This document shows, one piece after another, positions 1 to 7,316 of a stretch of DNA of 13,412 nucleotides. The translations under genes were made by a program, and so were the position numbers. Origin of the DNA: an uncultured Collinsella sp. (GTDB lineage Bacteria > Actinomycetota > Coriobacteriia > Coriobacteriales > Coriobacteriaceae); assembly GCA_900751695.1 (NCBI GenBank), contig CAADSS010000052.1:1-13412 (forward strand), written 5' to 3'. The notes below the pieces were generated by a model. The model made no database searches. It had not been told where the DNA came from and worked only from the letters and a program-made list of their open reading frames with translations. Position 1 is the first letter of the stretch, and each line of letters begins with the position of its first letter.

Positions 1-1411
1 CGGGCTCGGCCTCGCCCACCATATCCCCATCGGGCGTAAAGCCGTCCACGCGCGCCACCACGAGCACGCGGCAGGTATCGGCAAGCTCGGCGACACGGTT
101 CTCGACCTGGGCAAACGCACGATCAGAGAGCACAAATTGCGCGGCGCCCATTACGTAGGAGCCCTGCGCAAACGACGCGCCGCTCCATTTTTTAGACGAC
201 GAGAATGGAATGACCGACAGCGGCTCGGACACCTCGACCGGGCGATCGGCGTAATAGTTGAGCAGCGCCTGGCAGGTCTCGTTGGCATCGGCCGAAGTCG
301 CACGTGCCACGTTAGCCAGCGCAAAATCGAGCACTGTGGTATCGATGGGAACAGCCGCCTCGTCCGAGTCCACGCCAAAGCCAACACCCTCAACAGGCAG
401 CGGATACGTGCCCTCGACCTCCATACGGCCCGACGTGATGGTGCCCGTCTTGTCCAGGCACAGCACGTCGACGCGAGCGAGCGTCTCGATGCAGTAGAGC
501 TGCTGTGCCAGCACCTTGCGGCGGGCCAGGCGCACCGTGGCGATGGCGAGCACCGACGAGGTCAGCAGCACCAGGCCTTGCGGGATCATGCCCAGCAGGG
601 CACCCACCGTGGACAGCAGCGCCGACGAAGGCACATGACCAGCCAACAGCTCGGAGAAGCACCACGAAAGCGCGCTATCGCCCGGGGTTCCCGCGGCATC
701 CCACAGCTCGCTCACACTCGAGGCAAACAACGCCAAACCGAGCGGGATCATGATGATGCTCGCAAAGCGCACGATGGCGTTAAGCGCGTTCATGATCTCG
801 GAATTGACCTTTTTGACGTACTTGGCCTCGTTATTAATTTTGGCCACGTAGTTGTCGGCGCCGACATGAATCACGCGGGCGCGCAGCAGGCCCGAGTCGA
901 TAAAGCTGCCGCTCATGAGCTCGGAACCGGGCTGTTTCTTAATAAGGTCGCTCTCGCCCGTCAGCAGGCTCTCGTTCACGAGTGCCTCGCCCGAAACCAC
1001 CACGGCGTCGGCGGGAATCTGGTCGCCGCGCCCCAAGCGAATGATGTCGTCGAGCACGATCTGGTCCAAGTCGAGCTCCACCTCGGCGCCGTCGCGCACC
1101 GCGATGGCCTTCTTGGAGGTCAGCAGCGTGAGCTTATCGACCATCTTCTTGGACCGCATGGATTGAATGACGCCAATAGCGGTATTGAGGAACACCACAA
1201 ACAGGAACGTCAGGTTCTTAAACGAACCGGTCAAAATGACCAGGAACGCCAAGATCACGTTGATCAAATTGAACAGCGTGCAGAGGTTCTCGATGATGAG
1301 CTCTTTGACCGACTTGGTCTTGAGTTCCATGTTGCGGTTGATTTTACCGGCGGCGATACGCTCCTCGACCTCGGCGGTTGAGAGTCCGCGCTCGATATCC
1401 GTTGCTGCCAT
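1..1411 (-). CDS. P-type cation-transporting ATPase, N-terminal part (C-terminus outside window)
   Basis: This is an ATP-driven membrane cation pump, of which 470 residues are visible. In order there are a short cytoplasmic N-terminus, a first hydrophobic pair (about residues 44-85), the actuator domain with the dephosphorylation loop TGES at 151-154, a second hydrophobic pair (about 213-232 and 262-292), and the phosphorylation motif DKTGT with the acceptor Asp at 320. The start of the nucleotide-binding domain follows. The M4 proline motif reads PQGL at 277-280 rather than the PEGL of classical Ca2+ pumps, and no CPC/CPx heavy-metal motif is visible. The subfamily is therefore P2-like (Ca2+/Mg2+ or an Exp7/YoaB-like group), and the ion is unassigned. 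The ATG at 1411 has a weak GGGAC upstream; an in-frame ATG at 1423 would add four residues. The gene starts just after the terminator of the upstream tRNA-Arg. The family call is certain; the substrate is not. Confidence 0.93.
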   Translation of the reverse strand, partial: MAATDIERGLSTAEVEERIAAGKINRNMELKTKSVKELIIENLCTLFNLINVILAFLVILTGSFKNLTFLFVVFLNTAIGVIQSMRSKKMVDKLTLLTSKKAIAVRDGAEVELDLDQIVLDDIIRLGRGDQIPADAVVVSGEALVNESLLTGESDLIKKQPGSELMSGSFIDSGLLRARVIHVGADNYVAKINNEAKYVKKVNSEIMNALNAIVRFASIIMIPLGLALFASSVSELWDAAGTPGDSALSWCFSELLAGHVPSSALLSTVGALLGMIPQGLVLLTSSVLAIATVRLARRKVLAQQLYCIETLARVDVLCLDKTGTITSGRMEVEGTYPLPVEGVGFGVDSDEAAVPIDTTVLDFALANVARATSADANETCQALLNYYADRPVEVSEPLSVIPFSSSKKWSGASFAQGSYVMGAAQFVLSDRAFAQVENRVAELADTCRVLVVARVDGFTPDGDMVGEAEP

Positions 1412-1439
1412 ACCACGTCCCATCACGTCGCGTCGGTAT

Positions 1440-1474
1440 AAGAAAACCGCCCGGACCATGCGAGGTTCGGACGG
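1440..1474 (-). terminator. Rho-independent terminator after tRNA-Arg(CCG)
   Basis: Read on the minus strand, an 11-bp stem (1464-1474 with 1447-1457, containing one A-C mismatch and one G-T pair) has a 6-nt loop and is followed directly by a T-rich tract, TTTTCTT, at 1440-1446. It lies 13 nt beyond the tRNA CCA end and only 17-29 nt before the ATPase start, so it separates tRNA transcription from the ATPase or limits read-through into it. Confidence 0.85.
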
Positions 1475-1486
1475 TCTTACGTTCGA

Positions 1487-1563
1487 TGGTGCCCCATGTT
1501 GGATTCGAACCAACGGCCTTCTGCTCCGGAGGCAGACGCTCTAATCCCCTGAGCTAATAGGGC
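1487..1563 (-). tRNA. tRNA-Arg (anticodon CCG), CCA encoded
   Basis: A complete 77-nt cloverleaf can be folded by eye. It has a 7-bp acceptor stem (GCCCTAT with ATGGGGC), D-stem GCTC/GAGC, anticodon stem TCTGC/GCAGA around loop CTCCGGA, a 5-nt variable region, and T-stem GTTGG/CCAAC around TTCGAAT. The discriminator A is followed by an encoded CCA (1489-1487). The anticodon at positions 34-36 is CCG, which reads the arginine codon CGG. A consensus promoter lies directly upstream and a terminator directly downstream, so this is an independent transcription unit. Confidence 0.97.
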
Positions 1564-1574
1564 CAACGGTTTGC

Positions 1575-1604
1575 ATTATACCCAAGTGCACCACGGGCTA
1601 TCAA
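1575..1604 (-). promoter_or_regulatory. Promoter of tRNA-Arg(CCG)
   Basis: On the minus strand there is a perfect -10 TATAAT (1580-1575) and a near-consensus -35 TTGATA (1604-1599) with an 18-bp spacer. The predicted start point, near 1568, is about 5 nt before the mature tRNA 5' end. This is the best promoter match in the window. Confidence 0.85.
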
Positions 1605-1683
1605 AATAAAAGAAAAAGCTTTGCAATTCCGAGGAAGACGAGCCGCAACGGCCCACTTTAGAAGGCAAAAGCGAGTCAGATAG

Positions 1684-1689
1684 TATAAA
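1684..1689 (+). promoter_or_regulatory. Candidate -10 box for the aro operon
   Basis: TATAAA sits about 80 nt upstream of aroF and would place the transcript start near 1696, a few bases before the leader hairpin. No good -35 is found 16-18 bp upstream, and there is no TGn extension. It may need an activator, or the true promoter may lie further upstream in the AT-rich stretch around 1600-1625. Confidence 0.35.
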
Positions 1690-1709
1690 CTCTCATGCAC
1701 CATATATAC

Positions 1710-1734
1710 ACGGCTCGCGATGCGGGCCGTTTTT
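1710..1734 (+). terminator. Terminator-like hairpin in the aroF leader (possible attenuator)
   Basis: A 9-bp stem (1710-1718 with 1722-1730, one T-G pair) closes a 3-nt loop and runs straight into five Ts (1730-1734). It is oriented as an intrinsic terminator on the plus strand and lies 34 nt before the aroF start. No plus-strand gene precedes it, so it probably acts on transcription entering the aro operon. The sequence CGAGCCG at 1639-1645 is exactly complementary to the 5' arm (1711-1717), and ACGGCCC at 1648-1654 to the 3' arm (1724-1730). Alternative folds are therefore possible if the transcript begins upstream of 1639. Confidence 0.6.
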
Positions 1735-1750
1735 GCAAAAGTTATCCATC

Positions 1751-1761
1751 GAGGTGAGAGG
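1751..1761 (+). promoter_or_regulatory. Ribosome binding site that fixes the aroF start
   Basis: The purine-rich GAGGTGAGAGG lies 6 nt before the ATG at 1768. It supports that start over an in-frame ATG at 1720, which has no Shine-Dalgarno sequence and sits in the leader hairpin. Confidence 0.8.
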
Positions 1762-1767
1762 CACACC

Positions 1768-2790
1768 ATGATTGCAATTTTAAAGCAGAGCGCCAGCGAC
1801 GAGGCCGTAAGCCATATCGTCAGCTGGATTGAGAAAAAGGGTCTGAAGACCGATGTCTCGCGCGGCGAGAACGAGACGATCATCGGCCTGGTGGGCGATA
1901 CGACCAAGATCGACCCGTTCCTGCTCGAGTCCATGGATGTCGTCGAGCGCGTGCAGCGCGTCTCCGAGCCTTTTAAGCGCGCCAACCGCAAGTTCCACCC
2001 CGAGGACTCCGTCATCGACTGCGGCCACGGCGTCAAGATCGGCGGCGACCAGTTCCAGGTCATCGCCGGTCCCTGCTCCGTCGAGGGCGAGAACCTCATC
2101 CGCATCGCACGCCGCGTGAAGGCCGCCGGTGCCACGATGCTGCGCGGTGGCGCCTACAAGCCCCGCACCTCCCCCTACGCCTACCAGGGCATGGGCCCTG
2201 CCGGCCTCGACCTGCTGTGCGAGGCGTCTGCCGAGCTCGACATGCCGATCGTCACCGAGATCATGGACCCGCGCGACGTGCAGGTCTTCCTTGACAAGAA
2301 GATTGACGTCATGCAGATCGGCGCCCGTAACGCCCAGAACTTCCCCCTGCTCAAGGAGGTCGGCAAGACCAAGACTCCGATCTTGCTTAAGCGCGGCATG
2401 TCCGGCACGATCGACGAACTGCTCATGGCAGCCGAGTACATCATGAGCGAGGGCAACGACAACGTCATCCTGTGCGAGCGCGGCATCCGCACCTTCGAGA
2501 CCCGCACCCGCAACACCTTCGACCTCAACGCCGTGCCGGTGCTGCACCACTTGTCGCACCTGCCTGTCGTTGCCGACCCCAGCCACGCCACCGGCTACAC
2601 CCGCTACGTAGAACCCATGGCACTCGCCGCGACCGCCTGCGGTGCCAACGGCCTGGAGATCGAGGTCCACGACGAGCCGAGCCGTGCCTGGTCCGACGGC
2701 GCCCAGGCCCTCACCCCCGATCAGTTCGACGACACCATGCGCCGCATCCGAGCCATCCGCGAGGTTGTCTGCCAAGAGACCATGGAGTAG
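1768..2790 (+). CDS. aroF: 3-deoxy-7-phosphoheptulonate (DAHP) synthase, type I beta with N-terminal regulatory domain
   Basis: This enzyme condenses phosphoenolpyruvate and erythrose 4-phosphate to DAHP, the committed step of aromatic biosynthesis. The 340-residue protein has an N-terminal ferredoxin-like domain (about 1-70) and then the (beta/alpha)8 catalytic barrel. Visible motifs are GPCSVEG at 101-107 with metal-ligand Cys103, the substrate-binding stretch GAYKPRTSPY from 128, QIGARNAQNF at 183-192, LLKRG at 206-210, CERGIRTFE at 236-244, DPSH with His273, Glu299, and SDGAQ with Asp310. Length and layout match the Thermotoga/Bacillus-type enzymes, in which the N-terminal domain mediates feedback inhibition by Tyr or Phe; the same control here is inferred. 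It is first in the eight-gene operon and 3 nt upstream of tyrA. Its leader carries a terminator-like hairpin. Confidence 0.97.
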   Translation: MIAILKQSASDEAVSHIVSWIEKKGLKTDVSRGENETIIGLVGDTTKIDPFLLESMDVVERVQRVSEPFKRANRKFHPEDSVIDCGHGVKIGGDQFQVIAGPCSVEGENLIRIARRVKAAGATMLRGGAYKPRTSPYAYQGMGPAGLDLLCEASAELDMPIVTEIMDPRDVQVFLDKKIDVMQIGARNAQNFPLLKEVGKTKTPILLKRGMSGTIDELLMAAEYIMSEGNDNVILCERGIRTFETRTRNTFDLNAVPVLHHLSHLPVVADPSHATGYTRYVEPMALAATACGANGLEIEVHDEPSRAWSDGAQALTPDQFDDTMRRIRAIREVVCQETME

Positions 2791-2793
2791 TCC

Positions 2794-3708
2794 ATGGGTA
2801 CGGTGAGAAACGCGCGCGTTAACCAGGGCGGCCCCAAGTGCGCCGGTATCGTCGGCCTTGGCCTCATCGGCGGTAGCTTTGCCCGCGGCTATGCGCAGGC
2901 GGGCGTCCGCGTGCTGGCCTGGGACCCCGATGACGATGTCATGACGGCCGCCAGCATGGGCACCGTTGCCGGCGAGCTCAACGACAAGACACTCGGCGAA
3001 TGCGACATCATCGTCCTGGCTTGCTACCCCGAGGCCTGCATCGAGTGGCTCGAGACGCATGCCCAGGCCCTCGCCGACGCCACCGACACCGAGGCCATCA
3101 TGGGTCCCGTGGTGATCGACACGGTGGGCGTCAAAGGCATCGTGTGCGAGCGCGCCTTTGAGCTTGCCCGCGAGCACGGCTTTTACTTTGTGGGTGCGCA
3201 CCCCATGGCGGGCACGCAGTACTCGGGCTACGCTCACTCCCGTGCCGACCTGTTCCAGGGCGCCCCGCTGGTGCTCGTACCGCCCGCGGTGGACGATGCG
3301 CTCAAGCTGGAGCTTTTGGGCCAGGTGCGCGAGATGGTGCGCCCCTTGGGCTTTGGCAAGTTCAGCGTGACCAGCGCCGCCGAACACGACCGCGTCATCG
3401 CCTTCACGAGCCAGCTTGCGCACGTGGTATCCAACGCCTACGTCAAGAGCCCCACCGCCCAGGTCCACCACGGCTTTTCGGCCGGAAGCTACCGCGATCT
3501 CACCCGTGTGGCGCACCTCAATCCTCAGATGTGGTCCGAGCTTATGATCGACGACGCAGATGCGCTCGCCTTCGAGATCGACCATCTTATCGAATCGCTC
3601 GGCGCCTACAGCCGCGCCCTTAAGGACCGCGACCAGCGCTATCTGGAGAATCTCCTTGCCGAGGGCGACCGCATCAAGCGCGCGCTCGACGACGAGGCCT
3701 CCCACTAG
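2794..3708 (+). CDS. tyrA: Prephenate dehydrogenase
   Basis: Oxidatively decarboxylates prephenate to 4-hydroxyphenylpyruvate, the precursor of tyrosine. The 304-residue protein has an N-terminal Rossmann fold with GLGLIGGSFA at 21-30; the acidic Asp44/46 after the second strand suggests NAD+ over NADP+. The C-terminal helical domain carries AHPMAG with His136, SQLAH with His210 and SYRDLTR with Arg234, matching the conserved residues of TyrA enzymes. The usual VxSVK motif reads DTVGVKG (109-115). There is no ACT domain and no fused chorismate mutase; the mutase activity is supplied by PheA in the same cluster. GGAG lies 6 nt before the ATG, overlapping the end of aroF, so translation is probably coupled to it. 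Confidence 0.95.
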   Translation: MGTVRNARVNQGGPKCAGIVGLGLIGGSFARGYAQAGVRVLAWDPDDDVMTAASMGTVAGELNDKTLGECDIIVLACYPEACIEWLETHAQALADATDTEAIMGPVVIDTVGVKGIVCERAFELAREHGFYFVGAHPMAGTQYSGYAHSRADLFQGAPLVLVPPAVDDALKLELLGQVREMVRPLGFGKFSVTSAAEHDRVIAFTSQLAHVVSNAYVKSPTAQVHHGFSAGSYRDLTRVAHLNPQMWSELMIDDADALAFEIDHLIESLGAYSRALKDRDQRYLENLLAEGDRIKRALDDEASH

Positions 3709-3744
3709 ACCACCTATCACACCAGGTCGAAAGGACCGAAGCTT

Positions 3745-4851
3745 ATGGCGATTACCATCGATATCGACACTGCACGCCCCTACCAAGTGCATGTTGGCAC
3801 GTTTTTGCTGGAGCAGGCGGGACCGCTCGTTCGCGCCACTGCCGGCGGCACCAAGGCCGTCATCGTGACGGACACCAACGTGGGCCCGCTCTACCAGATG
3901 CCCGTTAAGCAGAGCCTGGAGGCGTCAGGCTACGAGGCGAGCATCTGCACCTTCGAGGCCGGCGAGGCCCATAAGTGCGCCGAAACCTATGTTGCCATTT
4001 TGGAGTTTGTGGCCGAGCACGAGCTTTCGCGCTCCGACGTGATCGTGGCACTCGGCGGCGGCGTCGTGGGCGACGTGGCGGGCTTTGTAGCCGCCACCTA
4101 CATGCGCGGCTGCAAGTTTGTGCAGATCCCGACGAGCCTGCTCGCCATGGTGGATTCATCGGTGGGCGGCAAGACGGCCATCGACCTAGCTGCTGGCAAG
4201 AACTTGGCCGGCGCCTTTTGGCAGCCGAGCGTGGTCATCGCCGACGTAGGGTGCCTGGCCACCCTCACGCCCGAGCAGTTCGCCGACGGCTGCGGCGAGG
4301 TCGTCAAGCACGCCGTGATCGCCGACCAGGAGCTTTTCGCCGAGCTGGAGAAGACCCCGCTCACGCTGGAGTTGCTCAACCGCGATGTGGCCCGCGTAGC
4401 ACTCATCATCGCCCGCAATATCGACATCAAGCGCGCCGTAGTCGTCACCGACGAGCGCGAAACCAACCAGCGCAAGCTCCTCAACTTTGGACACAGCGCC
4501 GGACACGCCGTCGAGGCCTGCGAGCACTTTGAGCTCGGACACGGCAACTGCGTGTCGATCGGCATGGGCATCATCACGCGCGCCGCGGCCCTGCACGGCG
4601 CTTGCGATGCCGCACTGCCCGGTCGTATTGAGGAGCTCTGCGCCCGCCATGGCCTCAAGACCCGCTGCGACCTAGATGCCGATGCCGTCTTTGCCGAGGC
4701 GCTCCACGACAAGAAGCGCGCGGGCGACACCATCGATCTGGTGATTCCGCACGGCATTGGCCGCTGCAGCATCGACCGAACGCCGCTTTCTACTTTCCAC
4801 GAACTCATTGCCGAGGGTCTCGGCCAGAAGGGAGACGTATCCGCATGTTAG
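3745..4851 (+). CDS. aroB: 3-dehydroquinate synthase
   Basis: Converts DAHP to 3-dehydroquinate, the second shikimate-pathway step, using NAD+ and a divalent metal. The protein is 368 residues, normal for the family. Motifs include DTNV at 43-46, GEAHK at 73-77, the nucleotide-binding LGGGVVGDVAGF at 103-114, PTSLLAMVDSSVGGKTAID from 129, and GKNLAGAFWQP at 151-161. The metal ligands are apparent as Glu185 (CGEVVKH), His250 (NFGHSAGH) and His266 (LGHGN). An AAAGGA site precedes the ATG, in a 36-nt gap after tyrA. Its last codons overlap the aroA start (ATGTTAG, 7 nt shared), so aroA translation is likely coupled. Confidence 0.97.
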   Translation: MAITIDIDTARPYQVHVGTFLLEQAGPLVRATAGGTKAVIVTDTNVGPLYQMPVKQSLEASGYEASICTFEAGEAHKCAETYVAILEFVAEHELSRSDVIVALGGGVVGDVAGFVAATYMRGCKFVQIPTSLLAMVDSSVGGKTAIDLAAGKNLAGAFWQPSVVIADVGCLATLTPEQFADGCGEVVKHAVIADQELFAELEKTPLTLELLNRDVARVALIIARNIDIKRAVVVTDERETNQRKLLNFGHSAGHAVEACEHFELGHGNCVSIGMGIITRAAALHGACDAALPGRIEELCARHGLKTRCDLDADAVFAEALHDKKRAGDTIDLVIPHGIGRCSIDRTPLSTFHELIAEGLGQKGDVSAC

Positions 4852-6164
4852 CCCGCATCACCCCGTCCCCGCTCAAGGGCACCGTTCCCGCCATCGCGTC
4901 CAAGTCGATGGCGCACCGCCTGATCATCTGCGCCGCGCTTGCCAACGGCGAGACACACGTTGCTTGTAACACGACCTGCGCCGATATCGAGGCCACGGTG
5001 CGTTGTCTCACGGCCCTGGGCGCTCGCATCGAGACCGTCGAGGATGGCTTCCAGGTCCACCCCACCATGAAGAGTGTTGAGTTTGGCCTGCTCAAGGCCC
5101 TTGCCGGCGGCACGCTCGACTGCGGCGAGAGCGGCTCAACGCTGCGCTTTATGCTGCCCGTCGCCTGCGCGCTGGGTGCGGATGCCACCTTCGTGGGCCA
5201 GGGCCGCCTGGGCGCCCGCCCGCTCTCGCCGCTCTCGGACGAGATCATCGCCGGCGGCTGCGACCTACAGGGTCTGGGCGGTTTTCCGCTCAAGACGAGC
5301 GGACGCATGCGCCCGGGCACCTTTGTGCTGCCGGGCAACGTAAGCTCGCAGTATATCTCCGGCCTGCTGCTGGCAGCCCCGTTGCTCGCCCAGCCCTCCT
5401 GCGTGCAGGTAACCGGCCTCATCGAGAGCCGTCCCTACATCAACCTGACGATCCAGGCCATGAAGGCCTTTGGCGTCGAGGTCAACGTCGAGCGCATTCC
5501 CGCCAGGGACGGCCAGCCCGAAGTCACAAACTTCCGCGTGAGCAGTGGCTCGTATCGCACGCCCGGCAGCGTTGCTGTCGAAGGCGACTGGTCCAACGCT
5601 GCCTTTTGGCTGTGTGCCGGCGCCATCGGTACCGACCCCATCACCGTCGAGGGCGTGTCGCTGAGCTCTGCACAGGGCGACCGCAACGTGCTCGCCGCGC
5701 TTTCGCGCTTTGGGGCCCGCATCGTGCGCTCCACCAACGCCGCCACCGTGCAGTCCGACAAGCTCGCCGGCTTTGAGATGAGTGCCCACGACATTCCCGA
5801 CCTGGTGCCCGTTATCTCGGCCGTGGCCTCGCTGGCACAGGGCCGCACCTTTATCCGCGATTGCGCCCGTCTGCGTATCAAGGAATCCGACCGCCTGGTC
5901 ACCACCACCCGCGAGCTCACCGCGCTGGGCGCGCAGGTGCGCATTGCCGGCGATGACCTCATCATCAAGGGCGTCGATGCCTTCACCGGCGGCGAGGTCG
6001 ATTCGCACAACGACCACCGCATCGCCATGATGGCCGCCATCGCCGCGAGCCGCGCCACCGGCGAGGTCGTGATCCACGGCGCCGAGGCCGTCAACAAGTC
6101 CTATCCCGATTTCTTCGACCACTACCGCCTGCTGGGCGGCAAGGTCACACTCGAGGAGGAATAG
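4845..6164 (+). CDS. aroA: 3-phosphoshikimate 1-carboxyvinyltransferase (EPSP synthase)
   Basis: Transfers the enolpyruvyl group of PEP to shikimate 3-phosphate, the sixth pathway step. The 439-residue protein shows the two-domain EPSP synthase pattern: SKSMAHR with Lys20 and Arg25, RPLSPL with Arg124, the SSQ triad at 167-169, IPDLVP with Asp319, KESDR at 346-350, NDHRIAM at 389-395 and NKSYPDF with Lys418. The PEP-site loop reads CGESGSTLRF (93-102) instead of the LGNAGTAMRP of the glyphosate-sensitive E. coli enzyme, so positions equivalent to Thr97 and Pro101 are Ser and Phe. From memory, such loops occur in Clostridia. The start overlaps the aroB stop, with GGGAG upstream; the stop is 1 nt before aroC. 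Confidence 0.97.
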   Translation: MLARITPSPLKGTVPAIASKSMAHRLIICAALANGETHVACNTTCADIEATVRCLTALGARIETVEDGFQVHPTMKSVEFGLLKALAGGTLDCGESGSTLRFMLPVACALGADATFVGQGRLGARPLSPLSDEIIAGGCDLQGLGGFPLKTSGRMRPGTFVLPGNVSSQYISGLLLAAPLLAQPSCVQVTGLIESRPYINLTIQAMKAFGVEVNVERIPARDGQPEVTNFRVSSGSYRTPGSVAVEGDWSNAAFWLCAGAIGTDPITVEGVSLSSAQGDRNVLAALSRFGARIVRSTNAATVQSDKLAGFEMSAHDIPDLVPVISAVASLAQGRTFIRDCARLRIKESDRLVTTTRELTALGAQVRIAGDDLIIKGVDAFTGGEVDSHNDHRIAMMAAIAASRATGEVVIHGAEAVNKSYPDFFDHYRLLGGKVTLEEE

Positions 6165-6165
6165 C

Positions 6166-7263
6166 ATGTCCTCGACCTTTGGCAACGTTTTGCATCTGAG
6201 CATTTTCGGCCAGTCGCACTCCCCTGCTATCGGCTGCTCACTCGACGGCATCCCGGCGGGCATCGCCGTGGACCAGGAGAAGCTGCAGGCCTTCCTCGAC
6301 CGTCGCGCCCCCGGTCGCGACGAGACCGCAACCAAGCGCCGCGAGGCCGACGCCGCCCACATCATCGCCGGTGTTGTCGATGGACATACCACCGGCGCGC
6401 CCATCGCCGCGATTATCGAGAACACCAACACGCGCTCCAAGGATTACTCCGAGCTGCGCCGCAAGCCCCGTCCCGGACATGCGGACTTCCCTGCGCGCGT
6501 AAAGTATCACAACATGCACGATGTCGCTGGTGGCGGGCATTTTTCCGGCCGCCTAACGGCACCCTTATGCATCGCCGGCGGCATTGCGCTGCAGGCACTC
6601 GAGGCCCGCGGTATTCGGGTGATGGCTCACGTGGCGCAGATCGGCGGCATCTCCGACCTGCCGATGGACGATATGGTCTATCGCGAGGCCGACCGCAAGG
6701 CGATCCTTACGAACGATCTGCCGTGCATTGACGCCGCCGCAGCCGGCCGCATGCGCGAGGAGATCCTAGCCGCGCGCGACGAACTCGACAGCATCGGCGG
6801 CATCGTGGAGTGCGGCATTTACGGGCTTCCCGCGGGCATCGGCGACCCTATGTTTGACGGCATCGAGAACCGCATCGCTCAAATCGCGTTCGGGATTCCC
6901 GCCGTAAAGGGCGTGGAGTTTGGCATGGGCTTTGCCGTGGCCGCCATGCGCGGCAGCGAGAACAACGATCCGTATCGCATCGATGCCGAGACCGGAAAGA
7001 TCGAGGTCGAATCCAACAACGCCGGCGGCGCCCTGGGCGGTATTTCGACCGGCGCGCCCGTCATGTGGCGTATGGCCGTAAAGCCGACGCCCTCCATTGG
7101 CCGCGAGCAGCAGACCGTAGACATGGACGCTATGGAAAATGCCGAGCTCTCGGTCCACGGCCGCCACGATCCCTGCATCGTCCCCCGAGCCGTCCCCGTA
7201 GCCGAAGCAGCCGCCGCCCTCGCCATCTGGGACGCTCTCCTCGAGGACGCCGCCCAGCTCTAA
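6166..7263 (+). CDS. aroC: Chorismate synthase
   Basis: Converts EPSP to chorismate by 1,4-elimination of phosphate with reduced FMN, the last step of the common pathway. The protein is 365 residues. Family motifs are the N-terminal FGQSHSPAIG with His18 (usually GESHG), PGRDE at 49-53, RPGHAD with His105, GGGHFSGRLTA at 122-132, and NNAGGALGGISTGAP near residue 285. The two catalytic histidines of the family are kept. The Glu-to-Gln and Gly-to-Ser changes in the first motif are unusual against E. coli, but they do not touch the catalytic His. The ATG follows GAGGA that lies in the last codons of aroA, 1 nt after its stop, so this is a tightly coupled pair. Confidence 0.97.
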   Translation: MSSTFGNVLHLSIFGQSHSPAIGCSLDGIPAGIAVDQEKLQAFLDRRAPGRDETATKRREADAAHIIAGVVDGHTTGAPIAAIIENTNTRSKDYSELRRKPRPGHADFPARVKYHNMHDVAGGGHFSGRLTAPLCIAGGIALQALEARGIRVMAHVAQIGGISDLPMDDMVYREADRKAILTNDLPCIDAAAAGRMREEILAARDELDSIGGIVECGIYGLPAGIGDPMFDGIENRIAQIAFGIPAVKGVEFGMGFAVAAMRGSENNDPYRIDAETGKIEVESNNAGGALGGISTGAPVMWRMAVKPTPSIGREQQTVDMDAMENAELSVHGRHDPCIVPRAVPVAEAAAALAIWDALLEDAAQL

Positions 7264-7316
7264 CCCGACTCACCTGGGTTGCCCGTCAACTCTGCCATTA
7301 CGTGAAAGGGGCCTCC

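Noticed and set aside
137..1381. A 414-codon open frame on the plus strand
   Set aside because: It is the antisense shadow of the P-type ATPase, whose minus-strand reading has TGES and DKTGT motifs. Composition is Arg/His/Gln-rich without recognisable domains.
1695..1757. A 20-codon leader peptide frame before aroF
   Set aside because: It has no Shine-Dalgarno sequence, it may begin at or before the transcript start, and it has no run of Phe, Tyr or Trp codons of the kind used in classical attenuators. It is kept only as a remark in the attenuator finding.
1780..3792. A 670-codon open frame on the minus strand across aroF and tyrA
   Set aside because: It lies opposite two proteins with clear family motifs. 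Its His-, Val-, Gly- and Ala-rich composition is what antisense reading of GC-rich codons gives, and it has no credible start signal.
5265..6440. A 391-codon open frame on the minus strand over aroA and aroC
   Set aside because: It crosses two well-supported genes on the other strand and shows the same shadow composition.
7065..7316. N-terminal extension of pheA
   Set aside because: The in-frame extension overlaps the end of aroC in another frame. The chorismate mutase domain begins exactly at the ATG at 7317, which has a ribosome site.
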